Part shown: positions 1 to 6,116 of the stretch, piece after piece
How positions within the stretch are numbered: position 1 is the first letter of the stretch
Layout of the letters: the number at the start of each line of letters is the position of its first letter
NCBI GenBank assembly: GCA_030682505.1
Contig: JAUXOH010000259.1
Span: 1-6,762, forward strand
Origin: Candidatus Didemnitutus sp.
GTDB taxonomy: Bacteria > Verrucomicrobiota > Verrucomicrobiia > Opitutales > Opitutaceae
Reading direction: 5' to 3'
DNA: 6,762 nucleotides
Position numbers and translations under genes: made by a program
The notes under the pieces: generated by a model
What the model was told of the DNA's origin: nothing
The model's database searches: none
What the model saw: only the letters and a program-made list of their open reading frames with translations

Positions 1-654
1 GTTGAACTGGAGATAAATCCTGATCTTCCCCGCCCGACCTTCGAACTCCGCCTTCGTCACAGGTGACGGGTGATGCGGATTGATCACCGCCGGGAAGACC
101 GCGAGGGCCGCGTGCGTCGGAATCTCGGCCACGGGAAAGTCGTTGGTCGTGCCGATGTGCAAACCGGCCACATTCGCACCGGCGCTGGAACCTCCATACG
201 GGATGCCCGCTTCGACGCGCTGGCGGATCAAATTGAGTTGCCCCGTACGGTGCAGTTCGCCGAGCAGCACGAAGGTCTCCCCTCCGCCCACAAAAATTCC
301 GTCCGCAGCGGCGAGGACCGCCCATTGCCCCGCGGCATCGTGCCGATGCAGCGACTCGGCCGCCGCGCCGGTGAGGTGTGCAAAGGCCTTCTGCAAGCGC
401 GCCTCCATCCGATCGCGTTCGTCCGGATGCGTGGCGTGCAGCACCAGCGCGATCTTGCGACGGTCCGCATAGTGCCGACGCATGACCTCGAGGGTGCTGT
501 CGGCGAAATGATCGCCGTTCATCATGCTGCCTCCGCACACGAGCACGGAGACCGGCCCGGTCGGTTGGACGTCCGTGGACGCGAGCAAGTTCCCGGGCAC
601 CGCCCCGAGTGCCAGCAGCAGGAAGACGACCCGACCGATGGTTGGTGCGAACAT
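1..654 (-). CDS. Exported peptidase E-like (family S51) serine dipeptidase, 3' end cut by window
   Basis: The reading frame starts at ATG 654-652 and stays open to base 1, giving 218 residues of a protein whose C-terminus lies outside the window. Residues 123-125 are GGG followed by ETF, and residues 154-161 read GGSSAGAN, the nucleophile elbow of S51 peptidases, with Ser157 as nucleophile. TTNDFPVAE (169-177) and INPHH (191-195) follow. His194 is 37 residues after Ser157, the same spacing as Ser120 and His157 in enterobacterial PepE. The third triad member (Glu) would fall past the window edge. The family hydrolyses N-terminal Asp-Xaa dipeptides. The N-terminus MFAPTIGRVVFLLLALGA continues to LLAS near residue 26 and looks like a signal peptide, whereas E. 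coli PepE is cytoplasmic. The position usually Asn in GGGNTF is Glu126 here, which could alter specificity. The gene starts 14 bases after the transporter stop, with no nearby Shine-Dalgarno. An S51 peptidase is near certain; strict Asp specificity is inferred. Confidence 0.88.
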   Translation of the reverse strand, partial: MFAPTIGRVVFLLLALGAVPGNLLASTDVQPTGPVSVLVCGGSMMNGDHFADSTLEVMRRHYADRRKIALVLHATHPDERDRMEARLQKAFAHLTGAAAESLHRHDAAGQWAVLAAADGIFVGGGETFVLLGELHRTGQLNLIRQRVEAGIPYGGSSAGANVAGLHIGTTNDFPVAEIPTHAALAVFPAVINPHHPSPVTKAEFEGRAGKIRIYLQFN

Positions 655-668
655 CGCCGGGAATAATA

Positions 669-2789
669 TCAGCTGCTCCCGATGGTGAGCACGGTCTTGA
701 AGACCACCAAGACGACCACCACCAAGCCGCAACACGCCAGGAAGCCGAGAGTGTCCTGCCGGTCCCATTTGGTGAATTCCCAGTTGGTGCCCGGGAACAG
801 CTTGCGGTCGTCATACCTCGTGGGATTCGCGTAGCTCCGCTCCACTTCGAGGTCGTCCTCGGGCAGTGTCGCGGCCACCGGCGTCTTGAGCCGCGCATAA
901 AACCGACCGACCCGCACCGGATCAGTCGGTCGGGTCAACAAACTCACCGTCATCAGCAAAATGATGGGAAACAGACCATCCACCAGGTAGCGCGTCGCCA
1001 TCAGCTGCGCCGGGGAGAAGTCCTCGACATCAAAGCCCAGCATCGAAACCAGATAGATTTCGGTGCGGAAAAGGCCGTGGCCGCTCCGCGCGGAATTCGG
1101 ATCCTTGGGATTCACCCGCACCACGCCCTCCTCGAAGAACACCGAAACGGGTTCGACGCGTTTTTGTTTGGTGATCGTCTCTCCAATCGTCTGGGCCCGT
1201 CCCGCGTCGAGGTCATCCTGCGTGGCGGCGGTTCGCACCGTCACGATGCGCTCGCGCGTCATGAGCGTGAGAGCGTCCGATTGGGCCAGCGAGGGAATCG
1301 AGGAAACGGAGAACGGAATCAGCGCGACAAACGCCAGGGTCGCGAGCACCTGGATCTTCACGGCCAATTCGGTCACCCGCCGCCAGATGAAGAGCATCGT
1401 GATCGGCACACCCCAGATCACGAGCAACACGATCGCGAACTTGAGCAGGGCCACCACACTGTTGAGGAAAAGTCCCAACGCCACCCCGGCCCCCAGCACG
1501 ACCGGCACCGTCAATCTCGCCACCACCATGTAGTGCCGGTCGGTTTTCCCGGGGAAGAGCGGCTCATAGAGGTTCTTCACCACCAAACCGGAAAGCACCA
1601 CCGATTGCGCCCCGAGCAGCGCGAGTTTGCCGCCAAGGATGCCGATGATCATCACGCCGACGAGTCCGACCGGCAGCAACTCGCGGGTCAGAAGTCCCCA
1701 CACTTGGTCCGGGTCCGAAAGGTGCATGCCAAAGAGCGCGACCGCGATCAGTCCGCAATAGGCCCACGCAATCGTGACAAAGCGCTTGCTGAAACCACCG
1801 GTCACGGCGCCGACCCGCGCGGCCAGTTCGTTCTTGGCCGAGCCCGAGATCGTCATGTTGGCCTGCGAGCCCACGATGCCCACGAACTGCACGAACAGCA
1901 GGGCCGCGATCGAATACCACGTGTATTCCGAAGCGGTGTCACCGCCGAAGAGATTGAACATCACGGCCGGCACCTTCGCATGCAGCGCGGCGAATCCCCC
2001 GACCTTGGCGATGCCAAACGGGATCAACACGAACGAAATCACAATCACGAGCAGGGCCTGCACCGCATCCACCATCGCCGAGGCCTTCAATCCCCCGAGC
2101 ATGACGAAGATCGCGACCAGAGCCGTGGAAACCAAATAAAACGTCAGCGGCCGCAAGTAGGTGACGTAGGGCTGCAGTTCGCCGCGATCATAGTATTCCT
2201 TCAGTTGCGCGTAGCGTTCCTCGGCGGCCGGCTCGATCACCCGTGCACCCGAACGCTGTTTCCGCAGATCGGAGAATTCGTAGTATTGCGCCACTTGCTG
2301 CTGCTCGGCGACGGAGTAGATGGCCACATCTTTGACCATGAGGGGTTGCAGCGTCTTGAGCGCCACCACGTTGCCGCCCGCAATCCCGACCACGGCCATC
2401 AAGATCGTCGTGATGGCATAGAGCGTCGCCAGAAAGCGGCCCCCGAAGCGGTCGTGGAAAAGGTCGGCCACCGTCGTGAGCCGCACGCGACGGAACCAAA
2501 CTGTGCTGAACCAATAATAGGGCGTGAGAAACAGCGTGATCAGGGCGATCCACGCCCCACCGGCCCCTTGGCGATAGACCGAGCTCGACGTGGTCGTGGC
2601 CTGCCCCGGATCCGTCATGGTGCCGAAACTGAGGAAGAACTGGAACCACTTGCCCAGCGAACGACCCCCGAGGAAGAAATCCCCCTGACCTTTGACGCCG
2701 CGCGAAAGCGCGTGTCCGATGCCGAGGACAATGACGATGTAGAGGGCGACGATCAGGGCATCGATCCAATGGAGGCCAAGAATGGACAT
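669..2789 (-). CDS. Sodium:solute symporter (SSS) family transporter with two large soluble insertions
   Basis: A complete 706-residue protein runs from ATG 2789-2787 to TGA 671-669. An in-frame TAA lies 24-22 bases upstream, so this is the first ATG. The N-terminal half has the family layout: a membrane helix at about 8-28, FFLGGRSLG at 38-46, a helix leading to VYRQG at 71-75, then helices near 80-98, 120-147, 215-235, 240-262, 290-312, 335-355, 370-395, 422-445, 448-470 and 478-495, with late helices near 600-618 and 682-702. Two hydrophilic insertions are unusual: about 150-210, and about 498-598 between late helices. A charged stretch at about 620-680 precedes the final helix. Most SSS proteins are about 450-600 residues long. 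In the helix ending in the LYEP motif (407-410), the Ser/Thr pair expected at the Na2 sodium site aligns with Ala390-Leu391. The substrate cannot be read from sequence; sugars or peptide products of neighbouring enzymes are candidates by context only. Confidence 0.9.
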   Translation of the reverse strand: MSILGLHWIDALIVALYIVIVLGIGHALSRGVKGQGDFFLGGRSLGKWFQFFLSFGTMTDPGQATTTSSSVYRQGAGGAWIALITLFLTPYYWFSTVWFRRVRLTTVADLFHDRFGGRFLATLYAITTILMAVVGIAGGNVVALKTLQPLMVKDVAIYSVAEQQQVAQYYEFSDLRKQRSGARVIEPAAEERYAQLKEYYDRGELQPYVTYLRPLTFYLVSTALVAIFVMLGGLKASAMVDAVQALLVIVISFVLIPFGIAKVGGFAALHAKVPAVMFNLFGGDTASEYTWYSIAALLFVQFVGIVGSQANMTISGSAKNELAARVGAVTGGFSKRFVTIAWAYCGLIAVALFGMHLSDPDQVWGLLTRELLPVGLVGVMIIGILGGKLALLGAQSVVLSGLVVKNLYEPLFPGKTDRHYMVVARLTVPVVLGAGVALGLFLNSVVALLKFAIVLLVIWGVPITMLFIWRRVTELAVKIQVLATLAFVALIPFSVSSIPSLAQSDALTLMTRERIVTVRTAATQDDLDAGRAQTIGETITKQKRVEPVSVFFEEGVVRVNPKDPNSARSGHGLFRTEIYLVSMLGFDVEDFSPAQLMATRYLVDGLFPIILLMTVSLLTRPTDPVRVGRFYARLKTPVAATLPEDDLEVERSYANPTRYDDRKLFPGTNWEFTKWDRQDTLGFLACCGLVVVVLVVFKTVLTIGSS

Positions 2790-2810
2790 GGGGAGCAGGG
2801 GTGGGTGGGG
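2790..2810 (+). other. Potential G-quadruplex motif abutting the transporter start codon
   Basis: The plus strand carries G-runs of 4, 4, 3 and 4 bases (2790-2793, 2798-2801, 2803-2805, 2807-2810) separated by loops of 4, 1 and 1 bases, a classic intramolecular G-quadruplex pattern with short loops. It fills most of the 25-base gap between the peptidase stop and the transporter ATG. Plus is the template strand for this operon, so the mRNA carries the complementary C-rich tract directly before the start codon, where a Shine-Dalgarno would normally sit. The base pattern is directly visible; folding or a regulatory role is inference. It could also be ordinary GC-rich spacer sequence. Confidence 0.6.
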
Positions 2811-2814
2811 TTAA

Positions 2815-4176
2815 CTAGCGAAAGGGCCAGTAGCCGACCGCACGCATGCGGGGCTCGAGGCCAAAATCAGTGAAAAGTTTTTGGGTTGCGGCCGGGGTCC
2901 GGCGCCAGGCGCCCAGTTCGGCATCGTTCACCAGTGCCAGCATGACCTCGGCGATGATCACGGTGGATTCGACCACGATCTTTTCGGGCAACTTGTCGAT
3001 CGTATCAGCCAGATCGTGGTAATAGCGCACCGACTCGCGCGGGATCGGCGCATTGAAGGTCACCGCGCGCACGCCCGCCAACTGGTAGGGGGTGTGGTCG
3101 CTGCCGAACCAATTGATATTCTGCACGCCCTGCGGCATCCGCGCCGGGCGTTGTTGCTCCCATCGTTCGAGGGCCGGCACGAGCGATTCATCGCCAAGGG
3201 CGTTGACGGCGATCGGCACGCCGACCATGTCGAGATTGATCATCGCCACCACCGGAGCGTCCCCGAGCGTCGCGGCCGCGTGGCGCGAGCCCCAGAGCCC
3301 CTGTTCCTCACCATTGAACCACACGAGCTCAAGGGTGCGCGCGAGTGTCTGGCCGCGCAGCGCGTGCGCAAAGGCGAAAAGCTGGGCCGTGCCGAGACCG
3401 TTGTCCAACGCCCCTTGGCCAAGATCCCAACTGTCGAAGTGTGCCCCCACCACCACGCGCTCGGGCGAACGGCCCGGGAGGCGCAGGACCAGATTCGCCG
3501 TTTCGACGTCGCGGCACCTCGACCGAGTTTCCATCCGCACCCGGACCGGACGCTCCCGCGCGAGCAGGCGCTGCAACCAGCGGCCCTCCTCCTGCGTGAT
3601 CGAATAAACCGGCACCGGCAGGGCTTCCCCGACAAAACTTCCCGTGCGTGCGAGCAACTGGCCACCGGCCTCACGATTGATGAACAGCACGGCCCGCAAA
3701 CCTTGCTCCGCCGCCAGCCGCGCAAAATCGCGGGTGGTCAACCTCGTCGTCGGACTGAGCAAACCCACCTTGCCCGCGAGTTCGAGTCCAGGCGACAGCT
3801 TCCCCGGCTCGAAATCCCCCAAATCCACCACCACCGCGTCGAAAGCGGCGTGCGGTTGCGTGTAGGCGAGCGCCGCCACTCTCAGGGGCCGCGCGAACGG
3901 TTCGATCAACTCGACGCGGTCGTCTCCCCGTTCCCAACCCGGGAACGTGAAGGTATTCCACTCGGGTTCATAGCCCAGCGCACGCAGTTCGTTCGCCAAT
4001 TGTTCCATGGCCCCGCGATTGGCGGCCGAGCCGGTCAAGCGTCCACCGAAGTCGTCGCACAGCCGCGCCAGCATGGCGTGCGCCTCACGCCCCGACGCGG
4101 CAAACGACGGTTCCGCCCCGACCGAGGCGGTCGCCGCGGTCAACAAGGACGCCCCGAGGAGGAAGTGGGTCAGCAT
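2815..4176 (-). CDS. Exported M28 family zinc metallopeptidase, carboxypeptidase Q-like, with PA-like domain
   Basis: A 453-residue protein runs from ATG 4176-4174 to TAG 2817-2815. An ATG 45 bases further upstream (4221) is in frame, but the chosen start places MLTHFLLGASLLTAATASVGA at the N-terminus, a clean signal peptide with probable cleavage after Ala21, and it overlaps the upstream stop. The mature protein has a short N-terminal part of the catalytic domain (about 22-88), an inserted PA-like region (about 90-223), then the M28 core. Visible zinc-site residues are His246 in GAHFDSWD, bridging Asp258 in ALDNGLG, catalytic base Glu290 and ligand Glu291 in NGEEQGLWGS, Asp316 in NLDMVG, and His387 in YYHDLADT; His361 sits in GSDHTPYQ. 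The set is complete, so the enzyme should be active. Motif style and length resemble plasma carboxypeptidase Q (about 470 residues), a dipeptidase-type enzyme. It would act in the periplasm or outside. The exact peptide substrate is unknown. Confidence 0.92.
   Translation of the reverse strand: MLTHFLLGASLLTAATASVGAEPSFAASGREAHAMLARLCDDFGGRLTGSAANRGAMEQLANELRALGYEPEWNTFTFPGWERGDDRVELIEPFARPLRVAALAYTQPHAAFDAVVVDLGDFEPGKLSPGLELAGKVGLLSPTTRLTTRDFARLAAEQGLRAVLFINREAGGQLLARTGSFVGEALPVPVYSITQEEGRWLQRLLARERPVRVRMETRSRCRDVETANLVLRLPGRSPERVVVGAHFDSWDLGQGALDNGLGTAQLFAFAHALRGQTLARTLELVWFNGEEQGLWGSRHAAATLGDAPVVAMINLDMVGVPIAVNALGDESLVPALERWEQQRPARMPQGVQNINWFGSDHTPYQLAGVRAVTFNAPIPRESVRYYHDLADTIDKLPEKIVVESTVIIAEVMLALVNDAELGAWRRTPAATQKLFTDFGLEPRMRAVGYWPFR
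4170..4176 (-). other. Stop/start overlap between GH127 and M28 genes
   Basis: Reading on the minus strand, the bases ATGCTGA hold both the ATG of the M28 peptidase and the TGA of the GH127 gene, in different frames, a 7-base overlap. A GGAG lies 24 to 21 bases before the ATG, too far for a normal Shine-Dalgarno; only a weak GGA occurs nearer. This arrangement commonly means translational coupling, in which ribosomes finishing GH127 restart on the peptidase. Coupling is inferred; the overlap itself is directly visible. Confidence 0.8.
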
Positions 4177-6107
4177 TCGCGGATCCAGATGTTCATCTCC
4201 CCTTCCCCGCGGTTGGCCCACAGGGCGTAGGGAATGGCCCGCAGTGGCGCAGGCTCGGATGCGGGCAGGGTGGTCGTGTAGAGCGCGGTCGGAGCTGAAG
4301 CGATGCGTCGCGCCGTCGTCGTGATGACGACTGCACCGCCGAATGATCCGGGTTCAAAACTGGCCTGCAAGACCGCGTTCTGCGGCAACAGGATCTGGTC
4401 GAGGTGCGCTCCGTTGTCCACCTGCTCGAGGCAATACACCATCGGCCCCCGCTGCAGGGCGACGCAGCCGGCGCTGTGATGCACCCGGGAATGCGCCCGC
4501 ACGCGTTCAACCACCATTGGAAAACGAAGGGTCACGACATCCCCCGCCCGCCACTCCCGCTCCAAAGCCAAATACCCCGACCGCGTCTTGGCCGCCAGGT
4601 CGACCGGCTCACCGTTGAGGTTGGCCTCGGGTGTGGTGCACCAGCCCGGTACGCGCAACCGCAGCGCAAAGGACACCGGCCGGTCCGGATTGACCCGCGC
4701 CACCACCGTCCCGTCCCACGGATAGTCCGTCTCGAGCGACAGCTTCACGGGCGCCCGGGCCACGGTGAGGTTCATCTGGCACGCGGCATACAAATGCAGG
4801 GCGAGGCCATCCGGCTGGACCGAGTGCGTGTAGCCGGCCAGTGACGCCAGCGTGCGCGCGATGTTGGGCGGACAACAGGCACAGCCGAACCACGGCACGC
4901 GCTGCGTCTTGACGTGGGTGTGATCGTAACGGCGGCGGGCCTCCGCCGGCCTGACCTGCAGCGGATTCACGTAGAAAAACGTCTTCCCATCGAGCGCCAT
5001 CCCGGCGAGCACATTGTTGTGGAGTGCCCGCTCCATCACGTCGCCGTAGCTGCCGTCGAGTTCGAGTTCGAGCATCCGGCGCGCGAAGAAAACCAGCCCG
5101 ATGCTCGCGCAGGTTTCCGCGTAGGCGCGATCATTCGGCAGGTCGTAGGGTTCGGCGAATTTCTCCCCCATCCACTCGGCGCCGATTCCACCGGTGACGT
5201 AGAGATGACGGGCGTGAATCTCCCGCCACAGCGTGCGACAGGTCTGGCGCAGTCCGTCGTCGTCCAACTCGCGGGCGAGGTCCGCCATCGCTGAATAGAG
5301 ATACATCGCCCGCACCGCGTGCCCGATCGGCTCGGTTTGCTCGCGCACGGGTTGATGCGCCTGCAAGTAGGCCCAGCGATCACGGTAAAAGTATGGGGGA
5401 AGCTTCTTGATCCCGAGCCGCGCGATTTCGGCTTCGTAATAATTGGGCTCGGCCCCGCGCTGGTTGACGAAGTAGGCGGCGAGTTGCAGGTAGCGCTGCT
5501 CCCCGATGGCGCGGGAGAGTTTGATCAGAGCCAGTTCGATCTCCTCGTGACCGCAGTAGCCCGCGATCTGCTCCGGCCCGAGACCAAAGGTCCGCTCGAT
5601 CAAATTCGCGAGCTTGACCACCACGTCGAGCAGGGAGCGCTTCCCGGTCGCTTCAAAATGAGCGACCCCCGCCTCGATGAAGTGGCCGGCAATGTAAAGC
5701 TCGTGAAACTCGTGGAGATTGGCCCAGCGCTTGTTCGGCTCGACCAGCTGAATGTAGGTGTCGAGGTAGCCGTCGGGCAGCTGCGCCTTGGCGATCGTGG
5801 CGATGAGCGTGTCGAGTTCGCCTTCGAGCGCGGCATCAGGATGGGTGGCCAGCCGGTAACACGCCGCCTCGATCCACTTCGCCAGATCGGAGTCCTGAAA
5901 CCAGAGCCCGTGGAACTTGCCGGGCTTCTCGCCGGCGGCGACCTGGAAGTTGTGCACCGTGCCGCTGCGCTCGGCACCGGGCACGCGATCATTCAACGCT
6001 TCCCATTGATACGGGATCACCACTTCGCGCACCAACCGCGCCCGCTCGGCGAGAAATCCGGCGGCGAAGCGCACGCGGGAGAGGTTGGTGACCGTCGGTT
6101 GGCTCAT
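4170..6107 (-). CDS. GH127 family glycoside hydrolase (beta-L-arabinofuranosidase-like, DUF1680)
   Basis: A complete 645-residue protein starts at ATG 6107-6105 and ends at TGA 4172-4170. Its length is close to the 658 residues of Bifidobacterium longum HypBA1, the founding GH127 enzyme. Active-site residues line up at a nearly constant offset: Glu331 and Cys333 in ETCASIG, and Cys411-Cys412 in CACCPPN, matching the Zn ligands Glu338, Cys340, Cys417 and Cys418 of HypBA1, with Cys411 as the probable nucleophile. Glu315 in MGEKFAEP corresponds to the general acid/base Glu322. The N-terminal two thirds are the helical (alpha/alpha)6 barrel; from about residue 430 a beta-rich C-terminal part follows. 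The family removes terminal beta-L-arabinofuranose by retention, but other members act on different sugars (for example in pectic RG-II chains), so the substrate is provisional. No signal peptide is present, suggesting cytoplasmic action on imported oligosaccharides or glycopeptides. It lies 9 bases after the upstream gene and overlaps the M28 gene by 7. Confidence 0.93.
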   Translation of the reverse strand: MSQPTVTNLSRVRFAAGFLAERARLVREVVIPYQWEALNDRVPGAERSGTVHNFQVAAGEKPGKFHGLWFQDSDLAKWIEAACYRLATHPDAALEGELDTLIATIAKAQLPDGYLDTYIQLVEPNKRWANLHEFHELYIAGHFIEAGVAHFEATGKRSLLDVVVKLANLIERTFGLGPEQIAGYCGHEEIELALIKLSRAIGEQRYLQLAAYFVNQRGAEPNYYEAEIARLGIKKLPPYFYRDRWAYLQAHQPVREQTEPIGHAVRAMYLYSAMADLARELDDDGLRQTCRTLWREIHARHLYVTGGIGAEWMGEKFAEPYDLPNDRAYAETCASIGLVFFARRMLELELDGSYGDVMERALHNNVLAGMALDGKTFFYVNPLQVRPAEARRRYDHTHVKTQRVPWFGCACCPPNIARTLASLAGYTHSVQPDGLALHLYAACQMNLTVARAPVKLSLETDYPWDGTVVARVNPDRPVSFALRLRVPGWCTTPEANLNGEPVDLAAKTRSGYLALEREWRAGDVVTLRFPMVVERVRAHSRVHHSAGCVALQRGPMVYCLEQVDNGAHLDQILLPQNAVLQASFEPGSFGGAVVITTTARRIASAPTALYTTTLPASEPAPLRAIPYALWANRGEGEMNIWIREC

Positions 6108-6116
6108 GCCATTAAA

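Noticed and set aside
70..666. A 198-codon plus-strand open frame over the peptidase E region
   Set aside because: It lacks any motif, while the minus frame holds the S51 nucleophile motif, the matching His and a signal peptide.
655..668. Promoter or terminator in the gap between transporter and peptidase E
   Set aside because: The gap is only 14 bases (TATTATTCCCGGCG in gene orientation), too short for a promoter and without a hairpin plus T-run.
609..2873. A 754-codon plus-strand open frame antisense to the transporter
   Set aside because: Its translation is dominated by His, Arg, Gln, Glu and Asp in low-complexity runs, with no recognisable domain. It mirrors the transporter gene, whose membrane helices and family motifs are clear. 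Long stop-free antisense frames are expected in GC-rich genes.
4177..4221. Upstream in-frame ATG for the M28 peptidase (15 extra residues)
   Set aside because: It would put a charged stretch (MGQPRGRGDEHLDPR) ahead of an otherwise clean signal peptide and deepen the overlap with GH127; the ATG at 4176 is the better start.
2881..4230. A 449-codon plus-strand open frame antisense to the M28 peptidase
   Set aside because: Same explanation: Arg/His-rich shadow of a gene with a complete set of zinc ligands on the other strand; no start signal and no family features.
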